From Selaginella moellendorffii (taxonomy: Eukaryota; Streptophyta; Lycopodiopsida; Selaginellales; Selaginellaceae), in NCBI RefSeq assembly GCF_000143415.4, contig NW_003314262.1:5085131-5149130 (forward strand): DNA of 64,000 nucleotides, in the 5' to 3' direction. The notes beneath the pieces were generated by a model that was given only the letters and a program-made list of their open reading frames with translations, was not told where the DNA came from and did no database searches. Below are positions 23,281 to 34,997 of the stretch, in pieces. Position 1 is the stretch's first letter, and every line of letters begins with the position of its first letter. Both the position numbers and the translations under genes were made by a program.

Positions 23281-25734
23281 GGATGGCTAAACCTCTATTG
23301 TTTGTGTAGTGAGTTGTTAAAACCAAGTAAAACCAAGTAAAAGCTAGTACAATAAATGAGAACTTTGGTAAGGGATTTTAACTAAGGTTAAGGCCATAAT
23401 GGTCGGATAGTCATGGTAAATTTACAAATTAGAAAGGAAAAATTTATAACTTACAGCTATGCTATATTTTGGGAGTATGGCAATTTGAAGGTTATGCCCC
23501 ATACATATATGGTATACCCCATGAAAAAATATTATATACATAATCATATTTTGATTGCTTATATAGCAATTTCAATTGATAGTATACATAATAATTTTGC
23601 ATGCAACTTAAAAATAATTTATATAATACTCCATAGGTAATTACATAATTATGACCATAAATAAAACTCTAAAAAATTATAGTAATAAGATAATTGATTA
23701 TTTCTCATAATAAAATTTAAAAAAATGCATTAATAATTCTTAAATTTCACATGTAGTATATATATGTTGAAATTGATTAAACATTTCTTTTATAGTTTTA
23801 GTGTTATGTAGCACTCTTTATTACTCAAATCATGTTATTATTTACCTTTGTACTTTCTTTAATTTTATGTAAAAATAATTAGAAAATTATATAGTAACTT
23901 ATCCACACATAAATTTATTTTAAAAATTAAATTTATAATTTTTATTTGTAAAAATATTAAAATAAATTAAATATTTTAAAAAGTTTAAGTTAAAATAAGC
24001 TTTTTTTTATTCAACCTTAATAGAATTTCACACATAACTCTTAATTTATATTTTTTAATCTTCACAAACAATCATCATACAATGAGATATTTCCCCACTG
24101 TAAGTGGGTATAAACTTTTGATTAAAATTTCTTAGTTACTTTAATATGATATATAAATACAACACTCACTTTTCAAATTCTTTAAGTTTTTTCTTAACTT
24201 CTTTGATATGAATGAGTTTTAGAATAACATAATCATAGTTTATAACTTTTGGTAGGAACAAGAAAATATTGTTTTTTTAATAAAAAAAATATTTTAGCCT
24301 TTAGCAAATACTACATTGTGTAATTCATTGTCAAATATAGTAATATAAGAGGATTTTGTGAATGAACATTGTTTCATATTTGTTATTTATTTCTGAAATT
24401 GTTGGAGCCATAATTGTTAAACTTATATTATATTATACGACACACATTGATTTTAATATAAAAATAGAAAATTCATGCAATAAGAATATTGGTCATATAT
24501 AGTCATATTTTAAAAAATGCTTTTATGTGCCATAAATTCCTTACACATAATTGTATTGTAATTGTAATACTTGATATCAAAACCAAATTCACTTTGTATT
24601 AGTTGGATATAATATCAAAGTTGTGTAGTTGATGAGACTAACAAAATTTAGCAGCTTCATATGGGTAATTTCTAAAATTTAAAAGCAATGGCTGGACATC
24701 CAAACTACTATGGCAGGGTGATGTAATTAATATTCAAGTCTCTTCATAATTTTTATGGTATGTTATTGACTCCTTAATTACAAAATTCTGCTCATCATAA
24801 TCAAGATTCTCACAAAGTTGTAATTTCATGTTAACTTTCAATATCCAAACATAAAACTAGGGAAAGCATCACAAAGTTGACTTTATCATATATAATTTCT
24901 ATTTCCAGCTAGCATTATTGTGTTATTCTAATGTGAATATATCCCATTAGGTATAGCATTAAAATATTATATTGTCAAAGCTATCACTATAAATGTTTTT
25001 TGTTGTAATAATTGTTATAATTGTTTTCATTTCTTCCCATAAACAAATTCATATCCTAGGAGACTTATGTAGATTTCTCTAGTGCTTTTAAACTTTTAAC
25101 TAATCTTTATGTTTATGTTTGATTATATTGTGTATATTATTATAGTTGAATTTTGATATTGATCTATCAAAAAAGCTAATAAATACATTTATAATGTGAA
25201 ATACTTAGCTTTGGTTTATTTTTATGATAATTGTTATTTTTATTAGTTCAATAAAATTAATATTACAAAATGTTTTTATAACTAAAATTATCAAAGTAAC
25301 CTAACTCTAATATTATACTATTTAAATATTTGTATCCTTAACCTGGAGCAAATGTATGATAACAAACAATAGTTCTTGCTCAAGGTCAAGGAAAAGGACC
25401 TTTTGGACATGCCTTGCTATACTTACTTTGTGTGGATTGGATGCTTTGGAAATCGTGTGGGCAATGGGGTGGTACTATGACAACCATGTAGATATGTTTA
25501 TTAATTTCAAGCAATTCAATTTTGCTGCTGTCCCCTCTAGAGACCAAGTTCAAGAAACTGGCTAGGCATGCTCTTGGATGCTATTACATGCTTGGCAAAT
25601 GCAAGTGCCCTGCTCTAGCTCTAGGTCACAACATTCTATGTTTCATGCACATTAGCTACAATCGTGCACACAGGAGGAGTGAAAAGCTAAGATTACAAAA
25701 AAGATTAGATTAAACCAATAAAAATACATGCTTT
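23281..25734. other. AT-rich intergenic DNA
   Basis: Very AT-rich, many homopolymer runs, no recognisable gene or element. A 69-codon frame at 25356-25565 has no known domain. Confidence 0.6.
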
Positions 25735-25826
25735 TCTATGGAAATAGAATACAGAAACATTTAACTCAAAAACTCTAATTTATATAAAAGCATAATTCAA
25801 TATTTATTAAAATCCCACTACTCTAA
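25735..25826 (+). repeat. Left part of the repeat that hosts the Helitron
   Basis: Aligns with about 1950-2060 (blocks GGAAATAGAATACA, TTATATAAAAG and AATCCCACTAC). The right part of the same repeat resumes at 27188. Confidence 0.7.
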
Positions 25827-27187
25827 TCTATATATATAAAGCGATAGTGGGGAGGCCTGGATTCTAGGCCCAGGCTGGGGTTGGTAGCCATGGTTTTTGT
25901 AAAAGGTTTGCACTAGCCAATTAGAGGTTGGCACACTTTGGCTAACAATTGGCTAGTGCAAAAAAAAGAGAAATGTGACACGTGTTGCATCCCCCTTAAC
26001 TCAATGCAATTTATAGTGGAGCTCCCTTGCTTCAGGGTGCTTGCATTGCACCAGGCTATGCCGTACCTCCATATCTCCTGGAAAAATTTTCACCCCTACC
26101 TGCTCTATCCTATGGCACTGTAGGCCACAATAATAAAGAAGAATGTAAATCCAAGTTTGCAAAAGATCTCCACCACCTTGGCTACATTGTCTTTGGTAGT
26201 TATAGCCTACTATCATTGTGTTCCATAAAACCGTCCTTGGATATCATGGGGAAATAAAAAATGTGCTGAGCAGTGGCTATAATTCCACACTTGCCATAAG
26301 CATTTGTGACACTGCTCCCTCTTGTGGATCCTAGCATTGAATTCCCTTCCAGTTCTAAATCCACCAAAGTCTCACAAGCCATCAGTAGCACTGCTGCAAA
26401 TATTGGAAGTGTTTCTTCCAGCCTTATGCATTCAAAAACTTTAAAACCATCTTGCTCTCCCCTATCTTAGTGTATCCCAGTACAGTATGATACAGTATGA
26501 TGCTTCATCCAATTGAACACTACTTGAGGGTCTAGCATGCTCTTACACTTTGTGGAAGTGTCAACCAGGGTGTTGGACCCTCAGGGATCAAAGCCCACTA
26601 GCCAATTAGTGATCATGGAGAGCAAATTCCAAGCCATAATGCTTTTGGCTACCATGGAATCAGAGTTATGCTGACTTTCTTAATTGTGAAATTATCATAG
26701 CTTATAAGCTCACTTTCTTAAAGTGAGCTAACATTGAACTCTGGAGGCTCTTGACAGGATGGAGGATTAGATGTTTTTCTCCTGCCTAGGATACAGCAAG
26801 CAAGCAAGTTTAAAGCAAATTGTCTAGCAATCATCAGATCAGCATTGACATGGTTGCCAACAGTAGCTATAGCTACATGGCAACAACTTACATGAGCGAC
26901 AGCCAAAGGTATGTGTTATTTTCTTCTCCCTACCAAAGAAATTTTAGGCTACTAGGTGGGCTCAACAATAAATCCTTGAATCATTTACTAACTATGATAG
27001 GTTGTCCAAGAGAACTTTAGCTTCAAGACTTTTTTTGTAAAGTTCTTTCTTCTATATTTTGAGAGCTATCTTTAAACACTTTAGCAATTTAGGAGTTAAT
27101 AAAGCAGCAAACATAGCGAAGCTCAGCAAATCTCTTGAAATGGCATGAAATTTGCCAACCACCCAGCATTTGCTGGGCAATTGCTAG
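25827..27187 (+). mobile_element. Non-autonomous Helitron, 1361 bp
   Basis: The 5' end TCTATATATATAAAGC follows an A. The 3' end has a GC-rich hairpin CCCAGCA-TT-TGCTGGG (27162-27177), six bases, then CTAG (27184-27187) followed by T. This is the canonical Helitron form: TC...hairpin-CTRR inserted between A and T without duplication. The flanks joined across the element read like the uninterrupted repeat at about 2043-2085, which fixes both ends. No Rep/helicase frame is present. Internal frames on the minus strand (26200-26391, 26718-26906) have no recognised domain; captured host fragments are possible but unproven. Confidence 0.88.
25907..25962. repeat. 16-bp inverted repeat inside the Helitron
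   Basis: TTTGCACTAGCCAATT (25907-25922) and its exact reverse complement (25947-25962) with a 24-nt loop. The CACTAGCCAATTAG half recurs near 26597. Confidence 0.9.
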
Positions 27188-27341
27188 TATTAATATATGG
27201 CATCATAGTGAGCCTCATAAAGCTTTATTTTTTACAGGTTTGTTAATGGAAATGTTTTATTTGAAACAATGTCGTAATAATTTTAATAAAGTAATTTAAA
27301 TTAAAGCACGGTTTAGGGCTTATCGTGGAGATTTTAGGGCA

Positions 27342-30300
27342 ATGGGGGGCGAGGCGCGAGGCGACCAGGACGAAGCGGAGGACGAGGACGAGGAAGACGA
27401 TGTCGATTTTGATCCTTCGCTGCCAGGTATTGCGTCCGGTGTGGCCGGCAGTGAAGAAGAAGGATGTGTCGTGGTGGATCACGATAATGCGGATGACAAG
27501 GAGGAAGATCAGGGGTTTCTCGAGTTGGGAAGCGACGAGGAGGCGATTCTCGACTACCTGAGCGATGCCGAATGCTCGTCGCCGCACGAGGATGAACTCA
27601 TGGGCAATGCGCTGGAGGCTCTTCCCGAGCTCCACAGCCCGGCTCACGAGGAGAACAAGTACGCGCTCGAGAGCGGGGTGGCATCTACCAGCGCCGAGGA
27701 CGAAGAGACCGTAATGGATGCTATATCGAAGCGAACGCGAGCTCACTACTCGCTGGCGGACATGACAATGGATCAGCTGGAGACTTTCTTGCAAGAGTCG
27801 GACGAGGACGACTACTTCCACAATGTGGATGACGAGGAGGAGTACCGGAAGTTCCTTGCGGCAGTGGCCCAGCCAGACGAGGGAGAAGGGACGCAGGTTG
27901 TCAAGGACGACGAAGATGAAGATGATGAGGACTTTGAGCTTGAGATCGAGGAGATGCTGGAGAGTGATACCGAGCAGTCTCAAAAGGATAAGCTTGTGGA
28001 AAGAAGGCCAGAAACGAGGGAGAAGAGACGCGAAAAGATGCGAAACAGGGAGCGGCCTCTCGGTTTCACCAAGAACCCGCTAAGGCCGCTGGTTCCTTAC
28101 CATGTTGTTTCTTCGGACGTGGCTGGGGAGAGCTCGAGCGCCCGGCGGCCCGAAAGCTGCTTCTCAGCCGCTCAGATCGGACAACTCCACTCCCTTATTC
28201 ACGAGCATGTCCAGCTGCTGGTTCAAGTATTCTCGCTATGCATATTGGAACCATCTCGGCAGCAAGTAGCGATCGATACCCATCGAATGCTGATGGAGCT
28301 TGTCAACAGGCGCTCCGCTTCGTTTCGCAAGCTTCCGTTCCCGGACTTTTGTTTCCATCCTCCTTTTATTCGCCCGTCTGTGGACGATCGACAGCTGGAA
28401 GAGCAGAGCATCACAGGAGTGAGAGTTTGGTGTCCTTTTATTGCTGGGCCAGTTCACTCGGTACTCTCTGTTGCTCCGCTTGATCACGTCAAAGAGTTTC
28501 TGGACGAAGTTGCAGTCGGTAAGTCGTTTCTGCAAATTCAAAAATCGATTCTAACCTTTCTTATCGATCAGCTGTTCAGGAATTTAGGCAGCGGCACGTC
28601 CAAACAGGCGCTTCTAACACCCGTTGTGTTAGAGAGCCGTTGTTTCCACTCCCTGATAATTTGCAACCGAAAAACAGTTCAAGGCCTTCAAATCAGTCTC
28701 AAGTGAAGAAGTCACTGGCGGCACTACTTGTCGAGAACACTAAAAAGCAGGTTATTGCTCTAGTTCCTAAAGGCATTGTGGCAGCTGCTCAAAGGTTTCT
28801 TCCGTTCTTTAATCCTGCTCTGTATCCTCATAAGCCGCCACCTGCTGCAACGGCCAACCGTTTGCTCTTCACGGACGCAGAAGACGAGTTAGTGTTTTCT
28901 TGGTTGAAGTATTTGGTCGGACTAACAACTCTCTGTTTTGCTGTTTCAAGACTACTTGCTATGGGGCTTATGGCTTTCAACACTGATTGGAATGCCATAC
29001 AGCAACGTTTTCTTCCTACGAAGACCAATCACCAGGTCTGCTCATGTGCATTGTTTCCTTTTTAACTTAAAAAGATCTTACAGATTTTTGTAAGACAAAA
29101 AAATCGGAGCTCATCGAGAGCTCCAGAAAACTCTATCAAGGTATGGTTTTCATTGAGCTTAATAAAGGCAAGCTGATTTTTTTTCAGGCCGTTAGGAGGA
29201 TGAAAAATTCTTCGCTAACAGTAGAAGAGAAAGAGACTATCCAGGAGGTGAGGGTGGACTACCATCTTTCTTCATGGCATTGACGTAGTTTAATGCTTTA
29301 GGCCTTAAAATGTTTTAAGTACGACTGGAATAAGGTGTGGCAACATGCTGTTCCTCATCGCGATCCTGCTCTTTTGCCGCGCCAATGGCGAACAGCAATC
29401 GGGACGCAGAAGTCCTACAAAAGCGATGAAGCATCTAAAACCAAACGGCGGCTACATGAAGCGAGCAAGCGTCGAATGAGAGCGTTGCAAAAGAACGCAG
29501 CAGAATCGCAAGAGGTACTTTCTTCCATGTACATATTAAGCTTGTCTTGAATCTATGAAGGCTTTCAGGATGGAACGGATGCACTTGGGGAGGTTACTAA
29601 CAGTGACGACGATGGTGGAGATTGCGATGACACTCATATTCATCAAGCTTTTATATACGACTGGAGAGTGGATGCGAGAGTGATAGATAGTCCGGCAACA
29701 CAAGGCCATTCTGGTGACGCAGCAGTGCATCCTTTACTGACAGGAACAGGGACTCCATCTGGTGGCTGCAGTTCGAGGAAGCGGTCCCGAGCACAGACCA
29801 TCAGACTTGCTCCTGGACTTCCATCACTTAATCTTCCTCCTCACGTAAGGGTGATATCTCGGTCAAGTATGCATTCGGATGCACAACCGGGAAATTCTCG
29901 AGCAGGCCAACATACAAACAGTATTCATCCCCTTCTACTTCAGCCGACCGAGAAGCAGTTACCAGCTGCCATCAGGCCTTTTCCAAGCTACCCCCAAACG
30001 GCTTTCCATCCTTTTTTTGGAGCAAAGTCGTCTGGATCATCAGAAAGCGGAAGTGCGTCTCAGGCGATTAACGTTCATCCTCTTCTACGACAACCTCACG
30101 TACCACCAAGGGCCAGAGATAAAAGTGGTGAGATTCTCAACAACGATCTCGGCCAGGGAAAACAGTCGGGTGCTAGGATGGAGAAGGTTGACAGCTGCTT
30201 GGATAAGGAGAACAGCAAAGACATTTTCATGAACCAGGAAGAACTTAGCGACTCGAAAGACGAGACTGAGGACTGCCGGGTGCAATTTGAATGCGAGGAA

Positions 30301-30702
30301 ATGGGCGATTCGGACAAAGAGTGCTCCGAAGCTGTGGAAGAAAAGGTGCGTGTTATCTTTCAAGTTTAGTTTTCTCATCTGTTTTCATCCATGGTAAATG
30401 TAGCAGAAAGAAGAGATCGAGTTTGAGGTGGAAGATATTGACAGTGAATCTGAAAGCATGAGCGAACCAGCTCGAGCGAAAGAATCGTCGTCTTCTGCTG
30501 CTACGAATGTGGTGCATGAGGCCGCAGTTCCGAAACTTCATTTCTTAAGGCAATTTGGCAAAGACAATGGTAAGGCACTCTGATCATTACTTTCGCTTAA
30601 CGCTTTCTATGATGTGCAGAGATCGACACGACTGCTATGGAGGCGGCACATGTTTTAGCGGTGATCCACCAAAATGCTCCCGAATTCAGGAAACCTTTTT
30701 GA
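27342..30702 (+). CDS. GON4L-like nuclear protein with two SANT/Myb-like domains, 9 exons, 977 aa
   Basis: Exons inferred: 27342-28518, 28572-28887, 28951-29035, 29084-29140, 29188-29247, 29302-29514, 29569-30345, 30404-30569, 30620-30702; all introns are GT-AG, 47-63 bp, and frame is kept. The N-terminal third is acidic (DEEDD-type runs). Residues about 270-390 hold the conserved block SAAQIGQLHSLIHEHVQLL...VFSLC...PSRQQVA and FCFHPPF. A first SANT-like helix set lies at about 490-545 (LFTDAEDELLAMGLMAFNTD, then WNAIQQRFLPTKTNHQIFVR), and a second at about 555-620 (TVEEKETIQEALKCFKYDWN, PALLPRQWRTAIGTQKSYK). This is the plant GON-4-like/homeodomain-like pattern; such proteins act in the nucleus in transcriptional control. 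The C-terminal third is low complexity, with repeated HPLL motifs. Frames on the minus strand across exon 1 are shadows. Confidence 0.88.
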
Positions 30703-31919
30703 CGAGTAAGACGCGTCGACAGCTGTACGTGTGCTCGGCATTAAGGTACTTCTCGCTTATGTACGACATTTTTTTTAGAATGTATATATAGCTACTGAGC
30801 TCGAGAGACGTGTCTGTGATCGGTCTTACGCCGTATACGCGGTTTGCAGGCAACATATGCCAAAATCTCTTGGCACGTCGTTTTACATTTCTGGTGCCAG
30901 TTTTCTAATATGTCTGTTTTCCGCCTCAGAAGAAGAAAAACTAGCGTCTGGAAGATTATGGACTTGGTTCTTCTACTTCTTCTTCGCCGTCGTCTTACCT
31001 TCCCGTCGTCTTCAACTTTTGTAAGCTTGGCAGTTTCTACCAGTAAAGGGCTTGCATGTTACTAATACTGTGCATTCTGCTAACTTTTTTCTCTATAAGA
31101 CAATCGAAGTGTTCACACCTGATGCGGTGATGGTATGCTTTCGTTCGCTTTGAACTAAACTGACAGGTTACTTGATCAAATGCAGCGCAGAGGCATTGCT
31201 TTTAACAAGGAGACCATTGTTATCGAATCTCCTGCAGCAAGTTCTTCCACACGACAGTTTTAAAAAAGGTGAATAACTGATTAAAAAATTGGATCTTATT
31301 TCTGCGTTTTTCACTTACGCTTCTAGAGATTCTGCTGGACCACTCTAGTGTTGAAGAAGTAAGTTGCCAAGTAAAACTGTCCAGCTTGAGCACGTGATTG
31401 GTCGTATCGCTGCCGCTTGGCCAAGACAAAAATGCGTCACTCTCAGTCTATCATCAGGTACAAGAGTTTCCAAATAATTTCTGCTTTTTATATCGTCGTT
31501 GATAGGTGTAAAAGCTCGGGAGTCGCAATCGCGAGATTAGAAAACATCCTTTTGCTCCCGAGAGAATTGAACACTGGACGGTATTCCTTTGTACGTGTCC
31601 CTCTTCGACGCTCTGCTGCTTTCCTGCGCGTGTTGATTGCTGCGTCTTCCTAGATAAAGAAACAAGATAGAACGAGATGAACTTGAGCCCATTAGTGTTG
31701 GGTCCTTCTCTCTGCTTCTTCCAGAGATTTCGATTTCGTGCATTTCTCTTTTGCATTTAATAGCGCACTGCTGAGATTCGCGCTGCTCTGTCTGAAAGCT
31801 CTAGAACAGATCAAAGATTTCCTGGAAGCGTGAAGAACTTGCTAGAACTAGAAAAGGAGCACTGGCTTGTGGCTTTTAGGCGGTCGTTTCTTCTCCAGCA
31901 AAAAATGCAGAGCTGAATC
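30703..31919 (+). other. Spacer between GON4L-like and bHLH genes, with exon-like pieces
   Basis: Holds the 3' UTR of the upstream gene and the promoter/5'UTR of the bHLH gene. Two pieces look like spliced exons: about 31102-31133 (IEVFTPDAVM, then a GT donor) and about 31188-31262 (RRGIAFNKETIVIESP...TRQF, then TAA, after a TGCAG acceptor). They could be alternative 3' exons or remains of another gene; not assigned. A G-box CACGTG lies at 31391-31396. A short uORF (ATG CAG AGC TGA, about 31905) precedes the bHLH start. Confidence 0.35.
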
Positions 31920-33288
31920 ATGGATGCTCTTGGTCACAAGGCGTGCAATTTTGCGGACGTCGAATACTTTTGTCAGGTATGGCTGAATGGTTCTTGAAAA
32001 CAAGCGTGGTTTTCTTCTCTCTTTTTTCGCAGGAGCTGCCGCATTACAGCGATTGGGAATCAAATTCATTTCTTCCCTTGAATTTTCCGGATCCTTCCTC
32101 CGTTCCAACTCTTTGTCACAATTTGGCCAGTTCTCTTCCACATTGCAGCAGCAGCAGCAGCAGCCTTGTCTTGGCCAACCAGGAACTCTTGAGGTCTGAA
32201 GTTCCCAACGGTTTCCAGGATTTGGGATTTTTTGGTAGTTTTTTAACGACTATAGGCTCCGAGGCTAATCACTTCACAGGAGCCACTAGCAACCACTTGA
32301 CAACGCCCTCTGGGAACTGTTGGAACGCATGCGCCGCACAGCTCCCTTATGAAACGGCGAGCAGCTCAATCTCATCTGAAGGACTTGTTCTAGATCCGGA
32401 TTCTTCCGATGGCAACTTACCAAGACAACGTGAAGCAGCCGGTGAAGCTGACGATTCGTATAAGAAGCTGTCAACAAATGCAGAAGAACAGGCTGTAAGC
32501 AGTGTCCTCGAACGCAAAGACGTCTTAGATGGCGGCGCCGCCGAGTTTACCGAAAGGGACAATACCGGGTACAAGACAACAGGATTCCACGGAGGGAAGA
32601 GAGGACTACCCGCGAAGAACCTCATGGCGGAACGAAGACGGAGGAAGAAACTCAACGATAGGCTCTACACACTCCGCTCGATTGTTCCCAAGATCAGCAA
32701 GGTAAAGTCAGTCAGCCTTTCGTTTTTCTTTCATTATCTCAGTTTCGTGGGTGTAACAGATGGATCGGACCTCAATCCTGGGGGATGCCATTGACTATCT
32801 GAAGGAACTGCAGCAGAGAATAGAGACCGTCTACACCGATCTCCAAAGTCCCGTTATGAGCTTTGCAAGCAAGCAGAAGCTTTTGTTCGAGGAAGAGCTT
32901 CAAACCAGCGTGACGTTTCCAATGGAGGTAAGCAAACTTTTTTCTTCCATGGATTTATAGTGTTGGGAACCCCAGGTTGACGTTCAGACGAGCGGTGCCA
33001 ATGCTATAAGCATACACATGTTTTGTGAGCAACGGCCTGGTCTGTTGCTGTCCACAATGCGCGCTCTCGATGGACTGGGAGTCGACGTGCAAGAGGCCGA
33101 CATCAAGTTCACGAATGGCTTCCAACTGGAAATTTATGCCGAGGTGATGAAACCGCAACTTTTCTAATATTTCTGATGTTCTCTCTTCTGGCTTGCAGCA
33201 ATCAACGAAAAAACTAGCTAGCCCCGAAGAGATCAAAGCTGTGCTAATGCACACTGCGGGCTACTTCAATCCAGTGATGCCGTGCTAG
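31920..33288 (+). CDS. ICE/SCRM-like: ICE1/SCREAM-type bHLH transcription factor, 5 exons, 383 aa
   Basis: Exons inferred: 31920-31976, 32033-32701, 32760-32927, 32976-33143, 33199-33288; GT-AG introns of 48-58 bp, all phase 0. The basic region and first helix ([18 protein letters not shown], about residues 212-230) with [10 protein letters not shown], then [20 protein letters not shown] (243-262), is the subgroup IIIb signature of ICE1, ICE2 and SCREAM. The E and R residues that read E-boxes are present. A C-terminal ACT-like domain (about 299-383) has [20 protein letters not shown] and a final [11 protein letters not shown]. In flowering plants these factors control stomatal lineage steps with SPCH/MUTE/FAMA partners and cold responses. 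The N-terminal half is Ser-rich and poorly conserved, as usual. The start is the first ATG in frame with the conserved exons. Homology is strong; the cold or stomatal role is inferred. Confidence 0.92.
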
Positions 33289-33457
33289 CTTTGCACTTCT
33301 AACATATAAAACCAAAACCCAAGGTAACATCTCAATACAATTCTAATGCTTGTTTATTCTAGTTTACTAGAGCTCGAAATCTAGCCAGCAAGCAAGAAAG
33401 TATTCAAGTTTCGGAGCTTTCTTTCTCGAAAAGCTTGCAAACTTTCTTCTCGATCAC

Positions 33458-34686
33458 TCAGAGCTCGGAGCACGTCGCTGGCGCAAACGAGATGGTGGAA
33501 CCCGGGTTGTCGAAAAGAATGTGATAGTCGCGTTGCATCAGACTGCCAATGACGCTCACATCTCCCGGATCACGCATCGCAGTGGCCACACAAGCCCAGC
33601 CGGATCCATTCGACAAGATGTAGTTCTTTTGGCTGAGAACCATCCGAGCGCTCTCAGGGTGGAGCTCCATGGATGGAAACTTGTAGCTCGGATCCAGCGC
33701 CGTGCTGTAGCACAGCTCCAAGTTCTAGGCAGCGAGACCTGAGGATAGAAGGCATTCTGGTAATGGAGATCGGAAGATACGTGGAAAGAGTGGCCGAGTC
33801 GAACATCACGGCATGGCCACCATCCCCCCCGAGCTCACAGCGTCAGAGTCGTTTCGAGCGATGGCGATGACGCTGAATCCAACCGTGATCGCGCGGAGCT
33901 CGGCGAAGTAGTAGTGCCCATGGCCGGGGCTCGACAGCATTGGAATCGTCTGGACGCCCTCGCCGGGGATGCGAGCACGGCCCAGGAAGAGCATAGACGA
34001 GAGACAGTAGGAGAACTTGTTCTCCGTGATCTCGGAGTAGTACGAGTGGCGGGAATTGTGAGCTGCGACACCAGCGAGAGCGCGCCTCGCCCCAGCCCGA
34101 TCACTCCCGAGAGACCTTCGGTTTTTCTCTCGCAGCCAAAGAGGGTGTCGGGGACGGGGATCCTTTCCGTCCAGCGACCTCTGGCGTAAACGAGGGTGAC
34201 GGTCTCGGTGGCGAGGCGGCCACCGCGCCCGGCGTGGCCGATCGCGCTGGAGGGATAGTAGATGCAAGTGTTGCTGCCATCGGAGCAATGAGAAGGCGTG
34301 AGGCGGCAGCGCGAGTCACTGCAGCTTACGTTCTTGAAGCTGGAAGATCGTTCCTCGACCTGCGCCCACACGAGATCCAGCGCCGTGTCGATGATCGCTA
34401 GGATCTCTTGCTCGGGCGTTCCGAGGTGGAAGATCGTCCAGCAGCTTTCGTCCCAGGTGGACAGGGAGAAATTGGCAGGGCGCGAGCTCGAGGAGGATGA
34501 TGATGATGATGATGATGATGATCCGGACAAGAACTTGACGCGCGAGTGGCTGCTCTGGATGGACGATGCCAATTCCCGAGATGGTCGCTTGCGTAGCTCG
34601 ACTCGGATGCCTTCGATCGAGTCTAGGCGAGCAGCAGCGACGAGGAAGAGTGCTGTGGAAGTGATCGTCAAAACAGGGGACACCAT
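33458..34686 (-). pseudogene. Nepenthesin-like aspartic protease (A1B) pseudogene
   Basis: Starts at ATG 34686 with a signal-peptide-like stretch. Recognisable in order: WTIFHLGTPEQE, the first active-site region IIDTALDLVWAQ, CSDSRCR, the nepenthesin-type Cys-rich insert, GVIGLGRGALSLVSQL, NKFSYCLSSMLFLGRA, the second active-site region VMFDSATLSTYLP, and the C-terminal VIGSLMQRDYHILFD...FAPATCSEL. The frame must change at least four times (near 34050, at a G-run near 33833, and twice between about 33720 and 33780), with no plausible introns. Both catalytic triads are altered: DTG to DTA and DSG to DSA. It is therefore called a dead gene, although the homopolymer shift could be an assembly error. 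Divergent from the PPR gene by about 310 bp. Confidence 0.85.
34497..34523. repeat. (GAT)n microsatellite encoding poly-Ser on the minus strand
   Basis: Nine GAT units within the aspartic-protease pseudogene; read on the minus strand they add to a run of serines. Confidence 0.9.
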
Positions 34687-34997
34687 TTGGGATGTGTTCT
34701 TGGATCCGGAGAGCTCTTCCAAGAGAGATCGTTGATCAAAATTCTCGACTTCTACGCGCAATTTCCTTGATATATAGCATGGATTCGTCGTGTGAGCATG
34801 CCAAGAATATGCATTCGCTAAGGACAACGCATTTTTGCCTTGAGTTGCAAAGATTCCTCTGCTGTGAGATCGATTCTAGGAATCCGCAGTGGCGGAATTT
34901 CTTTCCCGCTCTAAAACCCTAGCTAGTGATTCGCGCCATCTCTCAAGCCCTAACCAGTGAGGGAGAAGGGGGAATATCCCCTTCTCCCAATCTCCGT

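Noticed and set aside
27243-27983. 246-codon minus-strand frame
   Set aside because: Antisense shadow of the acidic first exon of the GON4L-like gene.
33955-34120. Introns explaining the frame changes in the aspartic protease
   Set aside because: No GT-AG pair of workable length lies at the shift points; the gap in the aligned protein is only a few residues.
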